A model generated the notes under the pieces. It did not search any database and was not told where the DNA came from. It worked only from the letters and a program-made list of their open reading frames with translations. A stretch of DNA of 40,000 nt from Mesostigma viride (Eukaryota > Streptophyta > Mesostigmatophyceae > Mesostigmatales > Mesostigmataceae). Within the stretch, counting starts at the first letter, position 1. Each line of letters starts with the position of its first letter. The stretch lies in assembly GCA_009746045.1 (NCBI GenBank), contig RPFO01000167.1, positions 2,435,148 to 2,475,147 on the forward strand. The letters run 5' to 3'. Below, one piece after another: positions 10,756 through 19,753 of this stretch. A program made the position numbers and the translations under genes.

Positions 10756-11741
10756 GCTGTTACCGGTGCCCGGAAGCTCACTGCCAGCGGGTGTACTCCA
10801 TTCACGGGCGCGCTCAGCACGCGCGCGCCTGTGTTGCTCAACGGCCCCTCAACCGGCCAGCAGTCCCGGCCCCCTCCCCCCCTCCCGCCTCGGCTCCCAC
10901 CGGCTCCCAGCCCCCGCCGCCCGACTACTCGGCCAGTTGGCGTTGGCTTGACACGGTTCCCTGGGATGCATGCGCCATCAACCCGACGTCTACCCTGACC
11001 GACCTCCCCCACCGCGCGCGTAGCCTTTTCGCGCAATGTGCAATCGTTTCTCTCCGGCGCATGCACGCCGCTCCGGACGACCCGCTGGGCTTTAAACTGC
11101 ACATGGTGACCCCCCGCCTGCTCCTCACCCCTCTCGGGCGTGGTGTGCGCGGCCTCCAGGGTGCGGTTATTGCCCGTTGCCGACGCTTTCTGCAGGGGGA
11201 CTGGGAGGGGCTGTTTGGCGTGCCGCCCCCGCGCACGGCCCGGCTGTCGGGGGAGGTCAACTTCGAGCGGGTGGCCGCCGACGTCATCCGCCTCGTCCGC
11301 GAGGGGCAGCTCAGCCGGGCCATGACCCGCTTGGAAATGGCCAAGCTGGCCCCCGCCAATGCGGCTACCCTGGCGGCCTTGGAGGCTCTTCACCCTGCGG
11401 AGCCCGGATTCCAGCTGCCCGTGCCGGACCCCCTGCCGGCCCCCCTCCGGCTGGACCGCGACTGCTTCCTGGAGGTGATGCGTGCGGTCCCGCGGGCTTC
11501 CTCTACCGGGCCGTCGGGCTGGCGCTACGAGCACTTGGAGGTCCTGGTGGGGCATGGGGGCGAGGACATTCTCTTTGACACCCTCATTGACCTGGCGGCT
11601 GGTCGCGTTCCTCCCGCTGCGCGCGAGTGGTTAGCGGGCGCTCGCCTCCTCGCTCTGCTCAAGGGTGTCTTGCCCCCCCCGAGGGCAAGGTGCGCCCGAT
11701 CGCCTGCGGTGAGGTGCTCCGCAAGCTCGTGGGCAAAGTGA
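10600..11741 (+). pseudogene. R2L ORF, zinc-finger and RT N-terminal segment
   Basis: The frame open from 10158 to 11741 becomes meaningful after about 10600. It has C2H2-like motifs (CAGVFHNRNLLCQHLRAVH; CYRCPEAHCQRVYSIHGRAQ), as expected for the DNA-binding N-terminus of R2-type proteins. The RT entry motif follows (VPRASSTGPSGWRYEHLEVL). The frame is lost in the C-run near 11680, where the downstream frame takes over with EGKVRPIACGE. One indel in that run explains the break. Confidence 0.8.
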
Positions 11742-13837
11742 TCTGCCGCCAAAAGGCGCCCGAGCTCCGTGCCTTTTTCTGCCCGCCCCTCGCAGCGGGT
11801 GAGACCTCGGTGGCGGCCCAGCTGGGGGTGACGACTCCAGGCGGGGCGGATATCCTCATCCATTCGGTGCAGGCCTACCTCGAGGCCCACCCCACCCACG
11901 CTGTCGTCAAGGTCGACTGCCACAACGCGTTCAACAGTCTGTCCCGCGCCAGCATGTTTGCGGCCGTCATGGAGTCCTTCGAGGACTTGTACGCTTGGAC
12001 AGCCGTGTGCTACGGCCAGCCCGGCCAACTGGTTCACATCATGGAGGACGGCACTCGCGGCGGCCTGCTGTCGCGGTCGGGCACCCAGCAAGGGGACCCC
12101 CTGGGACCCCTGTACTTTGCCGCCCCCCTCCAGGGTTGCCTCCAAGCGGTCCATGCTGCCCACCCGGCGGTCGCTATTCAGGCCTACTTGGATGATATCT
12201 ACCTTCTGGGCCCTGTGCCGGACACCACCGCGGCTCTGCTGGCACTGCAGACCGCGGTGGCCGACATCAACCTCCAGTTGACCCTTGCCAAGTGCGCGGT
12301 GTACTCGCCCCAAGGTGATTGCTCCGGCTTTCCGCCCCAGCTCTTGGGCCGGGACGAGCGCCTCCATGGGTTGGATGTCCTCGGCGTTCCGGTTGGCGAC
12401 CCCGCGTTTGTCATCGATGCTCTGCGGGCCGCCCTCGAGGCACGCACTGAGGTACTGCCCTTGATTGCGCGCCTTCATGATTCGCAGACCAAGGGTCTGC
12501 TTCTGTGGTTTTGCGCTCACCCTCGCGTCGTTCACTGGCTCCGGGGCGCTCTTCCGGCTCAGGTCCGGCTGGCCGCCGAGGGCCACGACGAACGCATCCA
12601 GTCGGCCTTGGCGCAGCTGGTCCCGGGCCCCGACCTCCCGCCACATGCTATTCGCATTGCCTCCCTGCCTGCACGGATGGGTGGCTGCGGTCTGACTCGT
12701 GCCGCCCGGCTGGCCCCAGCAGCATTTTTGGGCTCCGTCGCTCAGTCGTGGGCGGAAAGCTGCCGGCTCCTGCCCCTTTTGGCAACGGCAGCGCCTGACC
12801 TCCTGGACCCCAGCAGCCCTTTGCCCTTCGTCACCGCCATCCAGGAGGCCTATGCTGAGATCCAGCAGGCCTGTTCTCCCGTCCGTGCCGCTCAGGCGGT
12901 ACAGCGCCACCTCCCTCGCGGCACTCCCTCGGTCGCCTCCGTTCAATCTCCCGCCGCATTCCCTGCTCGCGTCATCGATAAACACCAGAAAACCTACGCG
13001 GGTATTCTGCACACGGCTGATTGGATTGCTCTTTTCGCGGACCTCAACGCCCAGGGACGTGCGTGGCTGTTCTCGCTTTCCTTGCGGAGTGTGGGCTCGG
13101 CGTACCTTCGTGCTCTTCCCATGGCCCCCCCATTCGCCTTGGCTCCCAGCCACTACTCGGTGGCGCTCCGGCACCAGCTATTTGCCCCGCAGCCTCTTGT
13201 TCCGGCCGGGCGGCCTTGTGGTAGCTGTGGGCAGCCGCTGGATCCCACGGGGACTCACTACCTTGCCTGCATGGGGGGCCAACAGAATCAGAATTGGTAT
13301 TTGTATTTGCACACTGTCCTCCTGACGGTGGTGCTCGCCATGATTCGGTCGGTTTTCCCCCACGCGAACATCCGGTCCGAGGATGCGGATGGCGCTGCCT
13401 TCTATTCCCCCAACCACCGGCCTGACATCGTGGTGCTGGACTTTGAGGGGGGTGGCCGGCATCTGCTTATTGACGTTTCGGTGGCGCGGCCCTTGGCTCT
13501 TAGCCACGTGGCTGGGGCCTCCCTCACGGCAGGTTACACGGCGGACCGGGCGGAGCGGGCCAAGCTCCTGGCCTACGGCGACGTCGGGCACCATCGTGTG
13601 GTGCCCTTTGTCCTGGAGGAGTTTGGGGCCATGGGGCCCCTGACCTCCGCCTTCTTCAAGGAGTGTTGCCGGCTCCGGGAGGACCGGCTGGACCTGGAGG
13701 GCCAGCGGGCCCCATGGTCGGCGCGGACCTGGACGTCATATTGGCGTCAGCGCTTGTCGGTGGCGCTGACTCGGGCCATGGCTGACATCATGCTCCGCCG
13801 TACGCGGGCTGATTTTGCGGTGCAGCAGGGCTATTAG
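11627..13837 (+). CDS. R2L reverse transcriptase palm/thumb and restriction-like endonuclease
   Basis: A 736-residue open frame with RT motifs KVRPIACGEVLRKL, VKVDCHNAFNSLSR (first catalytic Asp), GTQQGDPLGPLYFA and YLDDIYLLG (catalytic DD at about 12191-12196). A thumb-like region follows. Then come CGSCGQPLDPTGTHYLAC (CCHC) and the PD-(D/E)XK nuclease motifs HRPDIVVLD, LLIDVSV and ERAKLLAY. The first 20 or so residues precede the true junction with the upstream frame at about 11680. Family knowledge: this enzyme nicks target DNA and primes cDNA synthesis from the nick. The RT and nuclease residues look intact, but the upstream frame breaks make this copy non-autonomous as assembled. Confidence 0.9.
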   Translation: MVSGRSPPRSAQGCLAPPEGKVRPIACGEVLRKLVGKVICRQKAPELRAFFCPPLAAGETSVAAQLGVTTPGGADILIHSVQAYLEAHPTHAVVKVDCHNAFNSLSRASMFAAVMESFEDLYAWTAVCYGQPGQLVHIMEDGTRGGLLSRSGTQQGDPLGPLYFAAPLQGCLQAVHAAHPAVAIQAYLDDIYLLGPVPDTTAALLALQTAVADINLQLTLAKCAVYSPQGDCSGFPPQLLGRDERLHGLDVLGVPVGDPAFVIDALRAALEARTEVLPLIARLHDSQTKGLLLWFCAHPRVVHWLRGALPAQVRLAAEGHDERIQSALAQLVPGPDLPPHAIRIASLPARMGGCGLTRAARLAPAAFLGSVAQSWAESCRLLPLLATAAPDLLDPSSPLPFVTAIQEAYAEIQQACSPVRAAQAVQRHLPRGTPSVASVQSPAAFPARVIDKHQKTYAGILHTADWIALFADLNAQGRAWLFSLSLRSVGSAYLRALPMAPPFALAPSHYSVALRHQLFAPQPLVPAGRPCGSCGQPLDPTGTHYLACMGGQQNQNWYLYLHTVLLTVVLAMIRSVFPHANIRSEDADGAAFYSPNHRPDIVVLDFEGGGRHLLIDVSVARPLALSHVAGASLTAGYTADRAERAKLLAYGDVGHHRVVPFVLEEFGAMGPLTSAFFKECCRLREDRLDLEGQRAPWSARTWTSYWRQRLSVALTRAMADIMLRRTRADFAVQQGY

Positions 13838-13985
13838 GTTCCTCCCGTTAGGCGTTTCCATTGGTCTTATCGTAGTATAGAGCTTTGACATGGCTCTGTA
13901 TATAGGTTTATAGCTGGGCGTTTGCTTTGGTTTGAGTGATTTCACTCTGCTGTAAGTAATTATATCATTATAATATATATTAAAA

Positions 13986-14603
13986 ATATAATTACTTACA
14001 GCAGAGTGAAATCACTCAAACCAAAGCAAACGCCCAGCTATATAAACCTATGTACAGAGCCATGTGAAAGCTCTATACTACGATAAGACCAATGGAAACG
14101 CCTAATAACGGGAGGAACCTAATAGCCCTGCTGCACCGCAAAATCAGCCCGGCCGCGTACGGCGGAGCATGATGTCAGCCATGGCCCGAGTCAGCGCCAC
14201 CGACAAGCGCTGACGCCAATATGACGTCCAGGTCCGCGCCGACCATGGGGCCCGCTGGCCCTCCAGGTCCAGCCGGTCCTCCCGGAGCCGGCAACACTCC
14301 TTGAAGAAGGCGGAGGTCAGGGGCCCCATGGCCCCAAACTCCTCCAGGACAAAGGGCACCACACGATGGTGCCCGACGTCGCCGTAGGCCAGGAGCTTGG
14401 CCCGCTCCGCCCGGTCCGCCGTGTAACCTGCCGTGAGGGAGGCCCCAGCCACGTGGCTAAGAGCCAAGGGCCGCGCCACCGAAACGTCAATAAGCAGATG
14501 CCGGCCACCCCCCTCAAAGTCCAGCACCACGATGTCAGGCCGGTGGTTGGGGGAATAGAAGGCAGCGCCATCCGCATCCTCGGACCGGATGTTCGCGTGG
14601 GGC
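13986..14603 (-). mobile_element. R2L truncated copy 2, tail-to-tail with the main copy
   Basis: Carries the last roughly 600 bp of R2L (endonuclease domain from MPHANIRSEDADG and the 3' UTR) in reverse orientation, so the two 3' ends face each other across ATATATATTAAAA. It differs from the main copy by an added GGCC (14151-14154) and by an added TTA in the 3' UTR that copy 3 also has. Its 5' side ends at GGGGCATATATAT (14599-14611), matching Rep-G at 8819-8831. Confidence 0.88.
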
Positions 14604-14605
14604 AT
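14144..14605 (-). pseudogene. R2L endonuclease domain fragment (copy 2)
   Basis: An open frame of 153 residues covering RPDIVVLDFEGGG, LLIDVSV and AERAKLLAY to near the C terminus, ending in RRTRPG because of the GGCC insertion. It has no RT and no start of its own, so it is a dead fragment. Confidence 0.8.
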
Positions 14606-14906
14606 ATATATGGCTTAATTTCAATACATCCTAGGCTACTTCATGCAAGGGTGGGAATGTAAGCAACACTTGCTCTAGGTGCCGCAAGGGCACCTGCACC
14701 ACCATGCTGTCTCAGGTTCAACCCAGCGAAGGGGATCCTGGCACGGGGGAGGAAGATCATCATGGCTATATACAAGGGCTAGGGCATGGCTTCTCGACAG
14801 AGAGCATCTCTCTGCATGGCATAGCATGGCTAAATTCTTAATGCAACATCCATGGGGGGTCCCATTATTATAGGCATGGCTTGGCTAAATTCTAAAGGCA
14901 ACATCC
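14604..14906 (-). mobile_element. Rep-G body, continuation after R2L
   Basis: CTACTTCATGCAAGGGTGGG, GTAAGCAACACTTGCTC and GGGCACCTGCACC match the Rep-G copies at 29.0 and 29.4 kb. The segment joins 8737-8831 once the R2L cluster is removed. Partial internal duplications (CATGGCTAAATTCT) occur near 14825-14895. Confidence 0.7.
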
Positions 14907-15113
14907 ATGGGGGCCATCCTCTCTCGTCGCAAGCGGTTGCACGACCTCACCTGGACGCTGGATGACGACCTCACCCCCGCTCAGCAACAGCAGCGACGCG
15001 ACCTGTGGCCGGAATACCTCCGCCATAAGCAGGACCCCCAGAAGCCCAAGGTGTACTGGAGGGGCGGGGACCTGATGATCAACCACAAGATGTGGACGCC
15101 CCCAGCGGGCTAG
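14907..15113 (+). pseudogene. L1-type ORF1 C-terminal domain fragment (HAL copy 2)
   Basis: Open frame encoding SRRKRLHDLTWTLDDDLT, PAQQQQRRDLWPEYLRHKQ and VYWRGGDLMINHKMW with a TAG stop. The apparent start codon comes from the target-site duplication, so it is not a native start. This copy preserves the C-terminal frame better than copy 1. Confidence 0.75.
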
Positions 15114-15536
15114 AATAGCAATAGCCCTAACTTGTAACCATTGGCATCACTGCCGCTAAGGCAGCCATGCCTAGAACGTTGCCTAGCTGTGCCAACACAC
15201 CTAGTCACGTGCCGCCAACGCACGGTACACAACCAGCCATAGCCTTAGCCTAGTCCTAGTACAGCCATGCTACGCCCTGGCTATGTTCAGATTACTTGCC
15301 CACGCTCCTTGCTATGATATGCTCACATGGGTCTTATTGCACCCACAGTTTGCCGGATCGATAGCCTGTCCTTTTAGCTAGCCGCGCCCGATTGCAGCTG
15401 TGGCATGCCTTTGGCATGATCGAAGGAGACTGGGGGTCTCTGCCCTTTCTCCTGTAGTGCTCACACAGGGATTAAAAGCACTTCGGTGCTCCGTGACTCC
15501 CCAACGGGAGCACGAGTTTAATTAATTAATTAATTA
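14918..15536 (+). mobile_element. HAL copy 2 with 11-bp TSD
   Basis: Flanked by ATGGGGGCCAT (14907-14917 and 15537-15547). It holds the ORF1 C-terminus, a 3' UTR that aligns along its length with HAL copy 1, the AGCAC-UUCG-GTGCT hairpin (15477-15490), the terminal stem-loop and a TTAATTAATTAATTAA tail. Like copy 1 it has no ORF2. Confidence 0.9.
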
Positions 15537-15615
15537 ATGGGGGCCATTATGAGCGCACATGCGCGTGGGCCACATGCTAGGCTAAGCCTTACTAATCTAC
15601 ACTACTGGTATATAT
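15537..15615 (-). other. probable 3' UTR piece of ORF1-M
   Basis: A short stretch between HAL copy 2 and R2L copy 3. In reverse orientation CAGTAGTGTAGATTAG resembles the sequence downstream of the ORF1 stop at about 31770. I therefore read it as ORF1-M 3' UTR split off by R2L copy 3. Weak evidence. Confidence 0.35.
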
Positions 15616-16195
15616 ATTCCCCCAACCACCGGCCTAGCTGACATCGTGGTGCTGGACTTTGAGGGGGGTGGCCGGCATCTGCTTATTGACGTTTCGGTGG
15701 CGCGGCCCTTGGCTCTTAGCCACGTGGCTGGGGCCTCCCTCACGGCAGGTTACACGGCGGACCGGGCGGAGCGGGCCAAGCTCCTGGCCTACGGCGACGT
15801 CGGGCACCATCGTGTGGTGCCCTTTGTCCTGGAGGAGTTTGGGGCCATGGGGCCCCTGACCTCCGCCTTCTTCAAGGAGTGTTGCCGGCTCCGGGAGGAC
15901 CGGCTGGACCTGGAGGGCCAGCGGGCCCCATGGTCGGCGCGGACCTGGACGTCATATTGGCGTCAGCGCTTGTCGGTGGCGCTGACTCGGGCCATGGCTG
16001 ACATCATGCTCCGCCGTACGCGGGCGGGCTGATTTTGCGGTGCAGCAGGGCTATTAGGTTCCTCCCGTTATTAGGCGTTTCCATTGGTCTTATCGTAGTA
16101 TAGAGCTTTGACATGGCTCTGTATATAGGTTTATAGCTGGGCGTTTGCTTTGGTTTGAGTGATTTCACTCTGCTGTAAGTAATTATATTTTTAAT
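15616..16195 (+). mobile_element. R2L truncated copy 3
   Basis: The last roughly 570 bp of R2L: endonuclease domain and 3' UTR, ending GTAAGTAATTATAT. It differs from the main copy by AGCT inserted after GGCCT (near 15636), a CGGG duplication near 16024 and an extra TTA at about 16068. It sits at the 3' end of the minus-strand ORF1-M element. A clean TSD could not be assigned because both flanks are AT-rich. Confidence 0.88.
15646..16032 (+). pseudogene. R2L endonuclease domain fragment (copy 3)
   Basis: Open frame of 128 residues from VLDFEGGGRHLLIDVSV to the C terminus, with AERAKLLAY preserved. The upstream RPD motif is out of frame because of the AGCT insertion. Dead fragment. Confidence 0.8.
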
Positions 16196-16209
16196 ATAGA
16201 TTCCTAGTC

Positions 16210-16815
16210 TGAGGTGCATGGCCAGCAGGAGGGGGCTGCCAGGGCTTGTGGTCAACGTGGATGACCGCCGGCCCCCCTCCAGTATACCGGCTTCCCCCTT
16301 GCGCTCTGCCGGAGCTGAAGGTAGGTCGGCCATAGCTCGCGTCGCCGCTGTTGCTGGGCCAGGGTCAAGTCGTCGTCCAGCGTGAAGCGAGTCTCCGAGA
16401 GCTTCTTGCGGCATTTAAGGAACGCCAGCTTGTCCGCCATGTACTTAAAGGTGAGGAGCACGGGTGCATGCCGGGCCAGCCTTCCCCCGCGCGCGGGGGA
16501 GGCGGACAGCCGACATGTCCAGCTCACCAGTGAGTAACATGGGGGCAAGAATGGCGCGCTTAAATGCCTCAAGAAGGCTCGTGGAGGTCTCACCTGCCTG
16601 CTGGTCGAAGTGCTTGACAATGACATTGTGGCTGCGCCGGGCGATGTCGGCTTCCTCGCGAAGGTCGAGGGCTTGTTGCTTGAGTTGTGCCGAGATGGTG
16701 GAGGTGGTGGAGGTGGTGTGCTGCTTAAGCAAGTCCGCCCAGGTGGAGGGAGCATCGCTGGCTGGGCGGCGATGTCCTTCACCGCCTGGGCGGTGAGGCC
16801 GGCGGTGTCATGCAA
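16210..16815 (-). pseudogene. ORF1-M ORF1, coiled-coil/RRM/C-terminal part
   Basis: Two overlapping frames together carry LKQQALDLREEADIARRSHN (coiled coil into RRM), NVIVKHFDQQAGETSTSLLE, TGELDMSAVRLPRARGK, VLLTFKYMADKLAFLKCRKK and FTLDDDLTLAQQQRRRELWP. The end is KPVYWRGA. This is the coiled coil, RRM, C-terminal-domain order of L1 ORF1p, which trimerises and binds its own RNA (family knowledge). The frame changes around 16490 and again near 16270, so the copy is inactive. Confidence 0.75.
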
Positions 16816-17069
16816 GCTCTCAAGGGCGTTGGCGGTGGCTTGAAGGCGTTGGCCGAGGTCGAGGAGCTGGGCTTTGATGTCGGCACTTGGAGGCGGAAAT
16901 GGCCCTGGAGGTGGAGGCGGCGGCGGTGGAAATGTGAGGAAGTTCAGCAGTCAGCGTGCCGCCGATTGCTGCTATGTCGGCAGCAAGGGGGGTCACGTGC
17001 TGCTGAAAGGCTTCCGTGAGGATGGAGCGGAGGGTGGGGACGGAAAGGGGTGGAGCCCAGATCTCGCCG

Positions 17070-17555
17070 TCAGAGCGCTGGAGAAGGGAGTTGAGGATGG
17101 CGTGCTGGAGATGGGGGCGGACGCAGCCGACCAGCTAGCTGGGAGATGTGGGCCCAGCGGCTGCCGTCTGGGCAGAGGAGGCGATTGATGGAGTGGAGAT
17201 GGAGGCACAGGTCGTAAAGCGAAGCGTAATCCCCGAAGAAGATGCAGCGCATAGCATCGGTCGGAGAAATGGTGGCCCAGTCGTAATCTGCGACCTTGAA
17301 AGGCCGGGGCCGAAAGCTCGGTTCAGGGCGTGAAGACCCTCCTGTGTCGTCGGCTGGGCGGGTGCGCTTGGGGTCAGGCGATGCAGATGGCGAGGCCTTA
17401 AGCCCGGGGGGTTGCTGGACGACCACCAGTGCACGACTAGTGTCATCGCCGCCTGCCGGACCTGAAGGCGAAGCGGCAGCCTGAGCTGCAGACGGATTTT
17501 CATTGCCGAGCGCAGCCGCCAGGCTGCGCTGCGTCGAGGCGCGTTTGTTCGCCAT
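17070..17555 (-). pseudogene. ORF1-M ORF1, N-terminal part
   Basis: Begins MANKRASTQRSLAAALGNEN. It has a low-complexity Pro/Ser/Lys region with PDPKRTRP, then a folded-looking segment (DYDWATISPTDAMRCIFFGD, YDLCLHLHSINRLLCPDGSR). The frame is lost at 17133-17140, where AGCT is doubled. Without the extra 4 nt the frame would continue into HAILNSLLQRSDGEIW-type sequence. Function is inferred from the downstream RRM and C-terminal domain. Confidence 0.7.
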
Positions 17556-17951
17556 ATATTGCGTTTTAGATTCGGAAAATTATATCAGCATGTGCGTCTT
17601 AGAAAGACAAAGCGATAGTGATATTCACGGCTAAATTCGGTGCTCAAACGTGAAAGTTATGAGCTCCGACAGCCATGGCTACCTCGTGGCCGGAGTTCGC
17701 GTGAACTAACCTATAACTCTAAGCTATCTAGTCTCACGCAATATGTAACCTAATAGCCCCGGCAGCCTTACGTAAGCTGCCGGCAAATAGAACGTCACAT
17801 TGCGCCATTTGTTCAGACGCAACATTTGCGTGGCGAAAAAATGCCGTCCGGGCCAAGGCCGCATGACATGCAAAAAAGGACAAAAACAAACCCACCTAGC
17901 TAAGGTCGGCCTCTTTTCTTTTCCCGCCCTCCCTCCCTGCGTGTTTGGTGG

Positions 17952-18416
17952 TAATTAATTAATTAGACTCGTGCTCCCGTTGGGGAGTTATACGGAGCAT
18001 CAACCCCAAAGAATGGATGGATGGGGACACACAATCCTAACGGTCTAATCTATCTACAACATCAAGCCAACTCTATTATTCTAAGCTGTCTACCCTATAG
18101 GGGTCCCGGCTGTCTAGCGTGCTTCCCGCGTGTTTGCAAACGCGGGCGCTTCCCCACGGAAGGGGGTTCGTTGTCCTCTATGCCCTGGGCCCACTTGGCC
18201 TTGTCCATCATCTTGTTCCAAATCACGGAGAGGCCTAGGCCCCCCATGCATGTCCTCTAGCTACTAGCTGCTCTTTGAAGGTGCGTGCCTTGCGGCGTCT
18301 AGCATTGCCGGGCCCGGCTACGTAAGTGAGGTGCCGGCCAGGCTGCATGAGCTGGGCGCAGTCCCGCGGGGGGGGCGCGTGATTTGTCTACCTGGTTGGT
18401 GCGAGCTAAGTGCCCT
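17952..18416 (-). mobile_element. LINE-E truncated copy, minus strand
   Basis: A TTAATTAATTAATTA tail (17952-17965), then the terminal stem-loop, 3' UTR and broken ORF2 C-terminus in reverse. It aligns with 26145-26615. Against that copy it carries an added TGCA (near 18247) and AGCT (near 18258). The 5' truncation is near 18416. Confidence 0.8.
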
Positions 18417-18536
18417 CTGTTGGGGGTAAGGCTAGCCATTGCCAAGCAATAAGTGAACATTAACCCATGAGCATCGGCGGCCGGGATGTGGCCTGCCTTT
18501 TGTATGTGCTCCTTGTTTTAATAAAGAGTCTGGTTA

Positions 18537-18642
18537 ATTAATTAATTAATTAGACTCGTGCTCCCGTTGTGGAGTCACGGAGCATTAACCCCGATGGATG
18601 GATGGATGGATGGATGGGTGCAAACAGTCCTACCGACAAATT
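18537..18642 (-). mobile_element. 106-bp LINE-E 3' fragment with 16-bp TSD
   Basis: Only the tail, terminal stem-loop and about 60 bp of 3' UTR. It is flanked by perfect ATAAAGAGTCTGGTTA repeats (18521-18536 and 18643-18658). It shows that the 3' end alone is enough to mark an insertion of this family. Confidence 0.88.
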
Positions 18643-18658
18643 ATAAAGAGTCTGGTTA

Positions 18659-19753
18659 CCCTGGAGTTCCACGGTTCATAGAATGGTCGTTTTTGGCGGG
18701 GCTCGGACCGTTGTGGCATGTTCCTCCTCATTGATCGATAAATCATTTTAATTATCATGCAAAGTAACATAAATCTGCATAAGAAAACCTGACAAACACA
18801 CTTGTCCACAGGCCCATGCAGCCTGATTCAAGCAAATTCGAACATGTATGCACTTAAAAATTACACGTAGACTGCGCGCCACGTGCCGTTGCAAGTGAAT
18901 GCAAATACAGGTGGATTTAATTGATATAGAAAGAATGTGTATTTAAATCCTGGAATAAATAACACGTGACAAAACAACAAAACCATATGTACAGGTTTTA
19001 TTTCGCATCTGCATCTTGGGGCCTTCAGCAAAGATTCCCCATGCGTTCCCACACCGTTCCCCCTCAGGGGAACCGCAGTGTTTTTCACTTATGTGCCAAT
19101 TACTCACATCCCAAACCGTTTGTTCCAGAAGGATCAAATCCGTACAGACAGTTGACTGTCCACACCATGCAAGCTACTGCGCAGGAAAACTCGATCGGCT
19201 GATAATAACCTCCCCCCTTGTTCCGACCCAAGAAAACCCTGGGCCACCCACAAGGACATTGTTCACCTGCCGACCGCCCCACTGCTCGTGCCCGCTTTAT
19301 TCAAAACTATGAACGCTGAAGGACATGCCATGGTGCCGGGCCTGTGCAGACAAACCAACACTATCTCTCGTGCGTAGCGTGGCGCCCAGGTGGCTGCCCA
19401 CGCTCAAACAGGCGATGACATCAGCTCTTGTTTGCGCTCGAGCGCCCTTGGCCGTGCCGTCAAAATTGTGCTTACCTAATGCGGCTGTCCACCCCATCTC
19501 CCATCTGGGATACCAGCCTCCTATGACTTGAACGTCTCGTTTGTTTCATTTCATCGTTTCGTTTCCTTGTGTGAACCCATTTGCTGCCCTCCCCTGCACC
19601 CCTGCACCCCTGCACCCCTGCGCCTTCATACCCCTCAAGTGCGACCACAACTCTGGGGCCTGGTTACCGGGAAACCACGGTGTTGGTACCCACGTGACTG
19701 CTTCAAGACCCAAAAGACTGCTTTCATTACGGGGAACCGCCCGCCCTGGTGGC
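18659..19753. other. intergenic, no gene seen
   Basis: AT-rich to mixed sequence with only short unconvincing ORFs. It includes a 10-bp CTGCACCCCT repeat (about 19586-19622). Part of it should be the 3' UTR of the DUF506 gene. Confidence 0.5.

Larger units (their letters stand above)
8837..13972 (+). mobile_element. R2L: R2-like non-LTR element with PHD, RING-H2, RT and restriction-like endonuclease
   Basis: A 5.1-kb GC-rich element flanked by the perfect 13-bp direct repeat ATATATATTAAAA (8824-8836 and 13973-13985). Domains in order are a PHD finger (8838-8963), a Pro-rich linker, a unique region, a RING-H2 finger (10117-10244), C2H2-like fingers (about 10660-10830), a reverse transcriptase (about 11460-12320), a CCHC knuckle (about 13217-13272) and an RPD...D restriction-like endonuclease (about 13415-13560). 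The order RT, CCHC, RLE is that of R2/R4/NeSL-type LINEs. The ORF is split over several frames. The 3' end is GTAAGTAATTATAT with no poly(A). Confidence 0.9.
16196..17951 (-). mobile_element. ORF1-M: L1-type element carrying ORF1 only in this copy
   Basis: The minus strand carries a possible 5' UTR (about 17560-17951), an ORF1 start at 17555 and ORF1 segments down to about 16210. The 3' side is interrupted by R2L copy 3. No ORF2 follows. A second, more degraded copy lies at 31740-32832. The 5' boundary is inferred only from the abutting LINE-E tail. Confidence 0.65.

Noticed and set aside
11525-13174. 549-residue minus-strand ORF opposite the R2L reverse transcriptase
   Set aside because: It is the antisense of a GC-rich coding frame with clear RT motifs. 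It has no domain of its own.
8837-13972. R2L frameshifts as programmed frameshifting
   Set aside because: There are at least three or four breaks, at least one in a C-run. Decay or homopolymer sequencing error is simpler.
13860-14040. Large palindrome as a cruciform or replication origin
   Set aside because: It is fully explained by two R2L 3' ends in opposite orientation separated by the TSD.
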